DNA of 37,203 nt. Origin: Omnitrophica bacterium GWA2_41_15. Lineage in GTDB: Bacteria > Omnitrophota > Gorgyraeia > Gygaellales > Profunditerraquicolaceae. Positions 9,444 to 18,039 of the stretch are shown one piece after another. The notes below the pieces were generated by a model, which had not been told where the DNA came from, ran no database searches, and saw only the letters and a program-made list of their open reading frames with translations. Numbering within the stretch: position 1 is the first letter of the stretch; each line of letters begins with the position of its first letter. The stretch spans positions 26,210 to 63,412 of the forward strand of contig CAKKSP010000003.1 in assembly GCA_919902045.1 (NCBI GenBank). Reading direction: 5' to 3'. Made by a program: the position numbers and the translations under genes.

Positions 9444-10193
9444 ATGATAAGCGTATTGGTTGTAGATGATGAAAAAGTAATCCGGGATTTTATCAGGCGG
9501 CTTTTAGAGCATGATGGCTCTTTAAGTCTTTTTTTTGCAGAGGATGGATATAAGGCAGTTGATATTGCCAGAAAAAACAAAATCAACCTGGCATTTATTG
9601 ACCTGCATATGCCGGGAATCGACGGAATTAAAACTTATAAAGAAATAAAAAATTTATATCCGGATATAGCCTGTGTGTTTACTACTGGTTATGCGGTTGA
9701 TGAAGTAGTGGTAGATAAGGCTAATAACGAAAAAATAATCTGCCTTAAAAAACCTTTTGAAGATATACTGCAGATTAGAAGGATTGTCCGGGAAGTGCAA
9801 AATAAAATAAAAGCTAAAGAGCAGGATCCTCAGAAAAAGGTTTCTACTGTGGGAAAAGACCGCCGGACGCACGTGAGAATAAATACTACTTTAGAAGTTG
9901 TTTTTAAAATTCACGATGGAACAGGCGAGCTTATTTCAGCTTTGGGCCAGGATATTTCACCAGGAGGGGTTAAGCTTGTTTGCCAGCAACAACTGCAAGT
10001 AGGGGCGCACTTAGATTTAATGTTAAAGGTGCCCGGCCATAGTAATGCCTGTAAGGCTACCGGAGAAGTGACTTGGCAAAAGAAAAACGATTCAGAAACC
10101 GAATCTTATGCTATCGGGTTAAAATTCACCCAGATTAATTTATCTGAGCTTGCAGAGCTTGTAGTAAATTGTGGCTCAATTAAAGATTTGTAA
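9444..10193 (+). CDS. Response regulator with C-terminal PilZ domain
   Basis: VVDDEK and LAFIDLHMPGIDG receiver motifs; DRRTHVRI ... GQDISPGGVKL PilZ-like motifs. Confidence 0.82.
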   Translation: MISVLVVDDEKVIRDFIRRLLEHDGSLSLFFAEDGYKAVDIARKNKINLAFIDLHMPGIDGIKTYKEIKNLYPDIACVFTTGYAVDEVVVDKANNEKIICLKKPFEDILQIRRIVREVQNKIKAKEQDPQKKVSTVGKDRRTHVRINTTLEVVFKIHDGTGELISALGQDISPGGVKLVCQQQLQVGAHLDLMLKVPGHSNACKATGEVTWQKKNDSETESYAIGLKFTQINLSELAELVVNCGSIKDL

Positions 10194-10196
10194 CCT

Positions 10197-10219
10197 GATT
10201 CGACCTACGCGGTCGAATC
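10197..10219. repeat. TCGACCTACGCGGTCGA-family palindrome
   Basis: gattcgacc-tacgc-ggtcgaatc, perfect 9-bp arms. Confidence 0.75.
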
Positions 10220-10237
10220 GTCTGAAAGGAATGTTTT

Positions 10238-10975
10238 ATGGAAGAGCGTAAAATGCGGGCTTTAATTGTAGATGATGAAAAAATCATCCGTGATTTTTTT
10301 AGCCGCCTGCTTAGTTTACAGGGTGTAGATGTGGTTTTGGCAGAAGATGGTTATAAAGCAGTAGAATTAGCAAAAGAGACAAACTTCGATATTTATTTTA
10401 TTGATGTCCGGATGCCGGGTATAAACGGCCTTGAGACATTTCGCAAGATAAAAGAAAGCCGGCCTGATGCAGTAGTAGTAATGATGACAGGTTATGCGGT
10501 TGAAGAGGTTTTAGCCGAGGCGCAAAAAGAGGGGGCATTTAGCGCCTTGCATAAGCCGTTTGATATCAGCGAGATTAAAGGTATACTTGATAAAGTGCTT
10601 TCTGAGAAAAAAGGCGCTTTAAATATATTAGTCATAGACGATGACGAAGCGGTGCTTAACTTTTTTTCCGCGTTTCTTAAAACTAAAAACCAGAAATATA
10701 AAGTTGCCCATGATAAGAATGAGGCGCTGGCTTTAGCAAGTAAAGAAAAATTTGATATGGTATTCCTGGATTTGGTCTTAAGAGATGAAGGAGCCATGGT
10801 TTATAAGGAAATAAAACAGCTCCTGCCCGATGCCAGCATTATAGTAATTACCGGGTATCCTCAGAAAGCCAAAGAACTTGAGAACGCTCCGGAGATTTCC
10901 GGTTGTCTTTATAAACCGTTTGAAATTGATGGTATCCTTGATTATATAAAAAGCGTCAAAGCCAAAAAGCAATAA
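10238..10975 (+). CDS. Dual-receiver response regulator (REC-REC)
   Basis: Two receiver domains: VDDEK/YFIDVRMPG/KPF and IDDDE/VFLDLVLRDEG/KPF. Confidence 0.85.
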   Translation: MEERKMRALIVDDEKIIRDFFSRLLSLQGVDVVLAEDGYKAVELAKETNFDIYFIDVRMPGINGLETFRKIKESRPDAVVVMMTGYAVEEVLAEAQKEGAFSALHKPFDISEIKGILDKVLSEKKGALNILVIDDDEAVLNFFSAFLKTKNQKYKVAHDKNEALALASKEKFDMVFLDLVLRDEGAMVYKEIKQLLPDASIIVITGYPQKAKELENAPEISGCLYKPFEIDGILDYIKSVKAKKQ

Positions 10976-12525
10976 TGGGGGAGTTAGAGCATCTTATAGA
11001 GGAAAATAAGCGGCTAACTCAAGAGCTGAAGCAAAGGGCTTTTGAGCTTGGTGTGCTCTATGACATATCAAATAGCATAAGTTATACGCTTGATTATGAC
11101 GATCTCTTGCGGCGGATTATGGATTCGTTGCATCAGATCGTTGCTTATGATATTTGCGCTTATTTTGTGATTCCGGCTGAAGGAAGAATGAAGTTGTCTG
11201 TCAGGCTTTCCCGGCCGATAGCGCGGGTTTTTATAAATGAAGTAGAAGAGAAAATTATTGCTTCTTTGCGTAACTTGCGTAACCAGTTTATTTCGCGCGA
11301 AGATATTTCTACCGATATAAAAGGGGAAATTGTCGAAAGCCCTGCTAGAGGCCAAAGTATAAAATCATCATTTGATGTGCCTCTTTTCGTAGGTGATAAG
11401 GCGGTAGGGCTTTTAACCGTAGCCAGTATTCAAGATATAGTTTATTCAGATGAAGAAATAAAGCTTCTTTATACCCTTGCTTCACAGGCTTCCATTGCTA
11501 TTGAACGTATACAGGCATTGTTAGTAGCAGAAAAAAGTAAGATGAAAGTGATGGTAGAAGGTATGTCAGAAGGGGTTTTGATGTTTGATGAGACTGATGA
11601 GTTGGTTATTTTTAATAGTGCTGCCAAGCAGATGCTTGCCGGAGATTTAGATATTATTGGTAGCATCGAGGAAATTAAAAAATACCAGAGGCAGAAACCG
11701 TATAAGCTTGATTTACAGGTTGAAAAGCCGCTTGCGCATATTGTACATGTAGAAGGAATGCGCATAGAAGACGAAGAGCGCCGTTTTTTGGGGACAACAG
11801 TACTTTTACGCGATGTTACTAAGGAGCGTGAAATTGATTTGATGAAGTCGGAGTTTGTCTCTTTGGTTTCGCATGAATTACGCACCCCCCTTGCTGCTAT
11901 AAAAGGTTCGGTAGATAATTTGCTTGATGGGGTTGTGGGGCCCCTTAATGATTTGCAGAATGAATGCTTGGTAGTTGGAAAGCGCAATATCGACCGCCTA
12001 GCCCGTTTAATCTCTGACCTGCTTGATGTTTCGCGGATTGAAGCAGGTAATATTTTGTTACATAAACAGGCAATGGATATGACAGAAGCTGTTAGGGATG
12101 TTTTAAAACTTTTTCAGGAACCGGCTAGGGGGAAAGGAATAATTTTAGAAAACCAGATCGAAGGCGTTATCCCTAAAATTAATGCCGATCCGGATAAGAT
12201 TATCCAAGTATTGACAAATCTCGTCGGCAATGCGATGAAATTTACTCTGGAAGGCGGAACTATAAGCTTAAAATTGTCTTTATCTGAGAAAATAATTAGG
12301 GCAGAGGTAAAGGATACCGGTTCGGGGATTCCGCTTGAGGATGTAGAGAAGATATTTGATAAATTTTTTCAGGTGACGCGTACCGGGCATCAGGCAGTAA
12401 AAAAGGGGACTGGTTTGGGTTTAACTATATCTAAGGGAATAATCGAGAAACACGGCGGAAAAATCTGGGCGGAAAGTGAATTAGGTAAAGGAAGTAGTTT
12501 TATTTTTACGCTTCCGGTAGAATAA
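10975..12525 (+). CDS. GAF-PAS sensor histidine kinase
   Basis: GAF-like N-terminus, SHELRTPLAAIKG H-box, DTGSGIP, GTGLGLTISKGI. Confidence 0.88.
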   Translation: MGELEHLIEENKRLTQELKQRAFELGVLYDISNSISYTLDYDDLLRRIMDSLHQIVAYDICAYFVIPAEGRMKLSVRLSRPIARVFINEVEEKIIASLRNLRNQFISREDISTDIKGEIVESPARGQSIKSSFDVPLFVGDKAVGLLTVASIQDIVYSDEEIKLLYTLASQASIAIERIQALLVAEKSKMKVMVEGMSEGVLMFDETDELVIFNSAAKQMLAGDLDIIGSIEEIKKYQRQKPYKLDLQVEKPLAHIVHVEGMRIEDEERRFLGTTVLLRDVTKEREIDLMKSEFVSLVSHELRTPLAAIKGSVDNLLDGVVGPLNDLQNECLVVGKRNIDRLARLISDLLDVSRIEAGNILLHKQAMDMTEAVRDVLKLFQEPARGKGIILENQIEGVIPKINADPDKIIQVLTNLVGNAMKFTLEGGTISLKLSLSEKIIRAEVKDTGSGIPLEDVEKIFDKFFQVTRTGHQAVKKGTGLGLTISKGIIEKHGGKIWAESELGKGSSFIFTLPVE

Positions 12526-12549
12526 AGTTTCTAAACATGGAGGAAAAAA

Positions 12550-12945
12550 ATGGCGCAAGAGAATGTAATGGCTACAAAAAGAATACTTATCTGCGATGAT
12601 GATAAGGCGGTATCGGATTTTTTAGAACGGTTTTTGCAGAAAGAGGGGTATTCACAGATAGAGACCGTAACAAGCGGGGAAGCAGCGGTAGAAAAAATGA
12701 AAAATAATAATTACCAACTGGTGCTGCTTGATATTCGTATGCCGGGTATTGACGGGATTGAAACTCTCAAACGTATAAAAGAAATTAATAGCAGCGCCGC
12801 GGTTATTATGATTACGGGTTTTCCTGAAATTGAGACCGCACAGCAAGCGGTTAAAATGGGAGCGTATGATTATATTGTAAAGCCTTTTGACTTGGCTTAT
12901 CTTAAGCTGGTGGTATTAACTAAAATTCTAGTTGATTCTAAGTGA
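12550..12945 (+). CDS. Single-domain response regulator
   Basis: ICDDDK, LVLLDIRMPGIDG, MITGF, VKPF. Confidence 0.87.
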   Translation: MAQENVMATKRILICDDDKAVSDFLERFLQKEGYSQIETVTSGEAAVEKMKNNNYQLVLLDIRMPGIDGIETLKRIKEINSSAAVIMITGFPEIETAQQAVKMGAYDYIVKPFDLAYLKLVVLTKILVDSK

Positions 12946-13184
12946 AAAAAATTCATTTAGGGACTAGCCGCACATTTGGCCATGACTTACGCTCAATATT
13001 GGCTTCTGTGCGTTGGTCGGTAGGCCTTATCAAGACCGGCATGTTAGGGCCTGTGAGTAGTAAGCAAAAAAAATATTTGCAAATTGCAGATGATGGCATA
13101 GCTAAAGCCGTAGAGCTTATCGGCAGGCTAAATAAGGTTTCGGTTAATAAGGAGAAAAATGCGGCCAAATCCAAAACTAAATAA
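12942..13184 (+). CDS. Orphan HisKA/DHp-like protein (80 aa) without ATPase domain
   Basis: GTG start overlapping the previous TGA (GTGA). FGHDLRSILASVRWSVGLIKTGMLGPVSSKQKKYLQIADDGIAKAVELIGRLNKVS aligns by eye with the DHp of the kinase at 10975-12525. Confidence 0.7.
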   Translation: MKKIHLGTSRTFGHDLRSILASVRWSVGLIKTGMLGPVSSKQKKYLQIADDGIAKAVELIGRLNKVSVNKEKNAAKSKTK

Positions 13185-13554
13185 TAAAAAAAAGATATTA
13201 GTAGTGGATGATGATGATAATTTGCGCCAATCATTAAAAGCCGGACTTGAAGAGCAAGGATTTAAAATTTTTCTTGCTTCTGACGGAGAAGAAGGTTTTG
13301 AAAAGGCAAAAGAAAATTTACCGGATTTAATATTGCTTAATATTATGATGCCAAAGATGGACGGGATGATGACTACCCTGAAATTAAAAGGCGAGAAAGA
13401 GACGCGCCATATCCCGGTTTTGATTATGAGTGGTATCAGAGAAAAAGAAGAGCGGATTCTTTCTCATAATGTCGGGGCAGCAGATTATTTGATAAAGCCA
13501 TTTACTACTGAGCAGTTATTAGAGAAAATCCACAAACTGTTATTAGGCAAATAA
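13159..13554 (+). CDS. Receiver-domain protein with degenerate phospho-acceptor (Asn61)
   Basis: VVDDDD, LILLNIMMPKMDG (Asn in place of Asp), MSG, IKPF; SD aaggag. Confidence 0.85.
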   Translation: MRPNPKLNNKKKILVVDDDDNLRQSLKAGLEEQGFKIFLASDGEEGFEKAKENLPDLILLNIMMPKMDGMMTTLKLKGEKETRHIPVLIMSGIREKEERILSHNVGAADYLIKPFTTEQLLEKIHKLLLGK

Positions 13555-14331
13555 ATGGTTGAATATTACGAATTTTTACGCGGTGAAAACGCATATTTTG
13601 ATAAAGTTATACTTAAAAACGAAGAGACTTGTTATCAAGGTTGCCTGTCTTTCATAAAAAAAGTTTATCTTGTCGGAGATGCATTTAAGGAAGAAGATTT
13701 TAGTTCACTTTATGAATTTGCTAAACAACTTACGAATAAAGCTATTTACCATGAGTCCAAGATTAATCTTTTAGCCAGTTTTCCTTACAATAATGATTAC
13801 CAGGCCTATCATACGGTTAATGTCGCTGTTCTTTCGCTGGAATTAGGAAAGTCGATTTTTTCCAATTCCGATGAGTTAGTTAATTTAGCCATGTTTGCGC
13901 TTTGCCATATTTTGGTATGGGAAGATGTAAAACCAATAAATTTACGTTTAGGGTTAAGCGAAGATTTTTTGAAAAGTGTTTTTGGTATTATTTCTGTAGC
14001 AGACGTTTATGAGACTTTTACGCATACCCGGCCTTACCGGGATAAACTCGCACCTTATGATGTATTAAAAGCGATGGTTTCTGCTGCGGATGTTGTTTTT
14101 ATGCCTTCGTTAGCAAGGAAGGCTCTGAAAGTTTTTTCGCTTTATCCATTAGGCAGTGTTGTACGCTTAAGTAACGGTGAAATAGCCCAGGTAACCAAAC
14201 TTAACAGAAAGTATCCTTTAAGGCCCGAGGTATTGATACTTACAGAGCCAGAAGCAGGTAATCTGGATTCATTAAAAATTTTTGATTTATCTGAACATCT
14301 GGAAGTCTATATAAAAGAAACCAAGGTATAA
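13555..14331 (+). CDS. Degenerate HD-GYP-like protein
   Basis: Aligns by eye with the 2848-3957 protein (YHTVNVAVLS..., ISVADVYETFTHTRPYRDKLAPYDVLKAM, YPLGSVVRLSNGEIAQV...YPLRPEV) but HD and GYP motifs are missing. Confidence 0.75.
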   Translation: MVEYYEFLRGENAYFDKVILKNEETCYQGCLSFIKKVYLVGDAFKEEDFSSLYEFAKQLTNKAIYHESKINLLASFPYNNDYQAYHTVNVAVLSLELGKSIFSNSDELVNLAMFALCHILVWEDVKPINLRLGLSEDFLKSVFGIISVADVYETFTHTRPYRDKLAPYDVLKAMVSAADVVFMPSLARKALKVFSLYPLGSVVRLSNGEIAQVTKLNRKYPLRPEVLILTEPEAGNLDSLKIFDLSEHLEVYIKETKV

Positions 14332-14340
14332 AAATATAAG

Positions 14341-14940
14341 ATGAGCAGCCTTCTTGAAAAATTAACTCTTACCTTTATTCCGATTTTTGTAGCAGTAGAT
14401 GCTATCGGAAATATCCCTATATTTATTTCTCTTGTTTCTGATCATGGTAAAAAGCAGCGCGTTAAAGTGATCCGGGATTCGGTATTTACTGCGACTATGC
14501 TTGCGGTAATTTTTGTGTTTGTGGGAAAAGTAGTGTTACGCTTTATTGGGATTACTATTACGGATTTCCAGATTGCAGGAGGGATCTTACTTTTTGTAAT
14601 TTCTCTTAGGTTGCTTTTGCCGGGATTGACTAAAGTATCTCTGGTTAATGGCCATGAAAAAGATGTCGGGGTTTTTCCTCTCGGCACTCCCTTAATAACA
14701 GGGCCTGCTGTCCTGACAACTACGCTTATGATGCGGGATAGTTACGGGCTATGGATTACATTATTGTCGTTACTTCTTAATATGGCGATTGCCTGGTTGA
14801 CTTTAGTCAGGGCAGATATAATAATGAAACTGTTGGGAGTAGGGGGTACAAGGGCATTTTCAAAAATTATGTATATACTTCTGGCTGCTATCGGGGTAAT
14901 GATGGTGCGTAAAGGCCTAACAGGGGTATTTGGCTTATGA
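14341..14940 (+). CDS. MarC family (UPF0056) membrane protein
   Basis: FIPIFVAVDAIGNIPIFISL start, multiple TM segments, PLGTPLITGPAVLTT motif. Confidence 0.83.
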   Translation: MSSLLEKLTLTFIPIFVAVDAIGNIPIFISLVSDHGKKQRVKVIRDSVFTATMLAVIFVFVGKVVLRFIGITITDFQIAGGILLFVISLRLLLPGLTKVSLVNGHEKDVGVFPLGTPLITGPAVLTTTLMMRDSYGLWITLLSLLLNMAIAWLTLVRADIIMKLLGVGGTRAFSKIMYILLAAIGVMMVRKGLTGVFGL

Positions 14941-16163
14941 TGAAAAAAGTCCTTACTTTTATTATGGCAGGCGGAAAAGGAGAGAGGCTCTGGCCGTTAA
15001 CTAAAGACCGCACAAAACCAGCAGTGCCTTTCGGAGGGATTTACCGGATTATTGATTTTACGCTTAGCAATTGCATCAATTCAGGCCTGCGTAGAGTTTA
15101 TATTTTAACGCAGTATAAATCCGCGTCTTTACACCGGCATATCCGCCTGGGTTGGAACATTATGTCTTCAGAGCTCGGGGAATATATTGAGATACTTCCT
15201 GCCCAACAGAGAGTTAGTGAAACCTGGTATCTTGGCACTGCCGATGCTATTTACCAAAATTTATATACGCTGGAAATGGATAAACCCGATGAAGTGCTTA
15301 TATTAGCCGGTGATCACGTCTATAAAATGAATTATTATACGATGATTGATTTTCATCGTTATATGAATGCGGATTTAACGGTTAGTGTTGTAGAGGTGAA
15401 TAAAGATCAATCAAATCAGTTAGGAGTTGTTGAAGTAGATGATAAAGGAAAGCTTATTGGTTTTCAGGAAAAACCCAGTGATCCGAAGACTATTCCGGGA
15501 AATCAAACGCATATTTGCGCTTCGATGGGCATATATATATTTAAGCACGGAGTACTTGAAGAAGAGTTGCATGAAGATTCTAAACGTCAAAATTCTTCAC
15601 ATGATTTTGGTAAGGATATAATTCCGCAAATGCTAAAGAAAAAACGCAATATCGCAGTTTTTAATTTCAGCCAGCGTTCCAGAAAAGAAGGTAATCATTG
15701 GCGTGATATCGGCACAATGGATGCATATTATGAAGCAAATATGGATTTAGTCCGGGTTGACCCGACTTTTAACCTTTATGAGAAAGATTGGCCGATAAGG
15801 ACGTATCAGGAGCAATTTCCTCCTGCAAAAACCGTTTTTTCCGGAGATGAGACTACCGGGCGAGTGGGGTTGTTTCTTGATTCTTTGGTGGCGGGAGGTT
15901 GTATTATAAGCGGAGGCAGAGTACAGCGTTCAATACTGTCTCCTAATGTACGCGTAAACAGTTTTTGCGAGATTTATGATTCCATATTAATGGAAGGGGT
16001 AAATGTAGGAAGATACGCAAAAATCAAGCGCGCGATTATTGATAAAGACGTTAATATTCCTCCGGGGATGGTGATCGGATATAATCCGGATGAAGATAAG
16101 AAGCGTTTTGAAATAAGTAAGTCTGGAATTGTGGTAGTGGCGAAGGGCACCGAAATAAAATAA
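14937..16163 (+). CDS. glgC: Glucose-1-phosphate adenylyltransferase
   Basis: IMAGGKGERLWPLTKDRTKPAVPFGGIYRIIDFTLSNCINSG and HWRDIGTMDAYYEANMDL. Confidence 0.93.
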   Translation: MMKKVLTFIMAGGKGERLWPLTKDRTKPAVPFGGIYRIIDFTLSNCINSGLRRVYILTQYKSASLHRHIRLGWNIMSSELGEYIEILPAQQRVSETWYLGTADAIYQNLYTLEMDKPDEVLILAGDHVYKMNYYTMIDFHRYMNADLTVSVVEVNKDQSNQLGVVEVDDKGKLIGFQEKPSDPKTIPGNQTHICASMGIYIFKHGVLEEELHEDSKRQNSSHDFGKDIIPQMLKKKRNIAVFNFSQRSRKEGNHWRDIGTMDAYYEANMDLVRVDPTFNLYEKDWPIRTYQEQFPPAKTVFSGDETTGRVGLFLDSLVAGGCIISGGRVQRSILSPNVRVNSFCEIYDSILMEGVNVGRYAKIKRAIIDKDVNIPPGMVIGYNPDEDKKRFEISKSGIVVVAKGTEIK

Positions 16164-16168
16164 CCATT

Positions 16169-16206
16169 TCGACCTACGCGGTCGAATTTGCGACCGCGTA
16201 GGTCGA
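16169..16206. repeat. TCGACCTACGCGGTCG-family long palindrome
   Basis: Perfect 16-bp arms tcgacctacgcggtcg / cgaccgcgtaggtcga. Confidence 0.85.
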
Positions 16207-16217
16207 GGAAGGTTTAG

Positions 16218-16673
16218 ATGGGGATATTGAGAAAAGCAAAAATAATCGATATAAAACAAATACAGGCGTTAATAAATAGTTTTGCCAAGAAAGATCTCAT
16301 GTTGCCGCGTTCGTTAAATGAGATCTATGAGAATTTGCGCGATTTTTGGGTTTATGAGGATAAACTAAAGATTCTTGGGTGCGCTGCTTTACATATCTCA
16401 TGGGATGATCTGGCAGAGATAAAATCAGCTGCGGTTATCAGTTCTTCTCAGAAAAAGGGTATTGGCACAGAGCTTGTCAATGCCTGTTTTAAAGAAGCAA
16501 AAGAGCTTGGCGCACGGAGAATCTTTGTGCTTACTTACAAGCCTGAATATTTTAAGAAGTTCGGTTTTAGAAAAGTAAAACATGAGGACCTGCCGCATAA
16601 GGTTTGGGCGGAATGTATTAACTGCTGCAAATTCCCCAATTGTCAGGAGACTGCCCTCCTAAAAAACTTGTAA
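16218..16673 (+). CDS. GNAT acetyltransferase, ArgA-like N-acetyltransferase
   Basis: LRKAKIIDIKQIQALINSFA..., SSSQKKGIGTELVNACFKEAKELGARRIFVLTYKPEYFKKFGFRKV. Confidence 0.8.
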   Translation: MGILRKAKIIDIKQIQALINSFAKKDLMLPRSLNEIYENLRDFWVYEDKLKILGCAALHISWDDLAEIKSAAVISSSQKKGIGTELVNACFKEAKELGARRIFVLTYKPEYFKKFGFRKVKHEDLPHKVWAECINCCKFPNCQETALLKNL

Positions 16674-16706
16674 AAAAAATATTATATGATACAATTACTT
16701 CGTTTG

Positions 16707-16791
16707 CCCCCTTGCGTAAGCGCTCGTAAATATTGTCGCCAGTCTCGCCTTCGGCGGACGGCTCCAATATTTATTTCGCACGCTGCGGGGG
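16707..16791. repeat. Large imperfect inverted repeat (~85 bp)
   Basis: ccccc...cgctcgtaaatattg...caatatttatttcgcacg...ggggg, with a nested gtctcgcc/ggcggac stem. Confidence 0.6.
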
Positions 16792-16880
16792 TAATTTTCA
16801 GACAAGTAAATTACGGAAAATTTATGGTATAATTTTTGCCGTTGTGAAATAAACCGAATTATGTAGAAAGGAAAATTTAA

Positions 16881-18035
16881 ATGAACTATTATTTAAGCGA
16901 CGAACAGAAGATGGTACAGGACCTGGCACGGAAAATCGCGCAGGAAAAAATGATTCCGGTTGCTGCAAAATATGATATTACCGAAGAGTATCCGTGGGAT
17001 ATTATTAAAATAATTGCTGATGCAGGGCTTTTTGGGCTTTTTATACCGGAAGCTTACGGCGGTATGGGAGTTGGCGTGCTTAATCTTTGTCTTGCTACAG
17101 AAGAGTTATCGCGTGCTTGCGGAGGAATTGCGGTTTGCTACGCGGCTTCTGCCTTAGGCACATTTCCGATAGTATTGTTTGGAAACGACGAGCAGAATAA
17201 AAAATATCTTCCAGATTTGGCTGCCGGAAAAAAAGTGGCAGCTTTCGGGATTACAGAGCCTGAAGCTGGATCTGATGCTTCAGCAATTAAAACTACTGCC
17301 CGTAAAGAGGGAAATCACTATGTGCTTAACGGAATTAAACATTTTATTACCAATGGTGGCGACGCAGAGACCTATGTAGTTATTGCTATGACCGATAAAA
17401 ATAGGGGCGCACGCGGTGCATCCGCTTTTATTGTAGAAAAAGGCACTCCCGGATTTACTTTTGGCAAGAAAGAAGAAAAGCTGGGTATCCGCGCTTCTTC
17501 AACCAGTGAACTTATTTTTACCGATTGTAAAATTCCTAAAGAGAATCTTCTGGCAAAAGAAGGAATGGGTTTTATCGTTACAATGAAAACTTTTGATATG
17601 TCCCGGCCAGGGGTTGCAGCGCAGGCATTAGGGATTGCGCAGGGCTCACTTGATGTAGCAGTAAAATATTCCCGCGAAAGAGTGCAGTTTGGTAAATCAA
17701 TTTCGAGTTTCCAGGGTATACAGTGGATGCTTGCTGATATGGCAACACAAGTAGAGGCATCAAGGGCCCTTGTTTATGCGTGTGCGCGTGAAATTGATAA
17801 TGGCGAAAAAGATGTTGCTAAAGATTCAGCAATGGCAAAGATGTATGCTTCTGATGTGGCAATGAAGGTGACAACCGATGCCGTGCAGATTTTAGGCGGC
17901 TATGGTTATATGAAAGATTACCCGGCAGAAAAATTTATGCGTGATGCAAAAATTACCCAGATTTATGAGGGTACAAATCAGATCCAGCGTAACATTATTG
18001 CGCTACAGTTAATTAAAGAAGCAGCAAAGAAATAA
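16881..18035 (+). CDS. Acyl-CoA dehydrogenase
   Basis: AAFGITEPEAGSDASAIKTTA, QILGGYGYMKDYPAEKFMRDAKITQIYEGTNQIQR. Confidence 0.93.
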   Translation: MNYYLSDEQKMVQDLARKIAQEKMIPVAAKYDITEEYPWDIIKIIADAGLFGLFIPEAYGGMGVGVLNLCLATEELSRACGGIAVCYAASALGTFPIVLFGNDEQNKKYLPDLAAGKKVAAFGITEPEAGSDASAIKTTARKEGNHYVLNGIKHFITNGGDAETYVVIAMTDKNRGARGASAFIVEKGTPGFTFGKKEEKLGIRASSTSELIFTDCKIPKENLLAKEGMGFIVTMKTFDMSRPGVAAQALGIAQGSLDVAVKYSRERVQFGKSISSFQGIQWMLADMATQVEASRALVYACAREIDNGEKDVAKDSAMAKMYASDVAMKVTTDAVQILGGYGYMKDYPAEKFMRDAKITQIYEGTNQIQRNIIALQLIKEAAKK

Positions 18036-18039
18036 TAAA

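Noticed and set aside
11469-11987. 172-aa ORF on the - strand
   Set aside because: Fully antisense to the conserved histidine kinase; Ser/Thr-rich composition typical of a spurious reverse frame.
15987-16259. 90-aa ORF on the - strand across the glgC 3' end
   Set aside because: Crosses the palindromic repeat and overlaps glgC and the GNAT gene; no SD or family signal.
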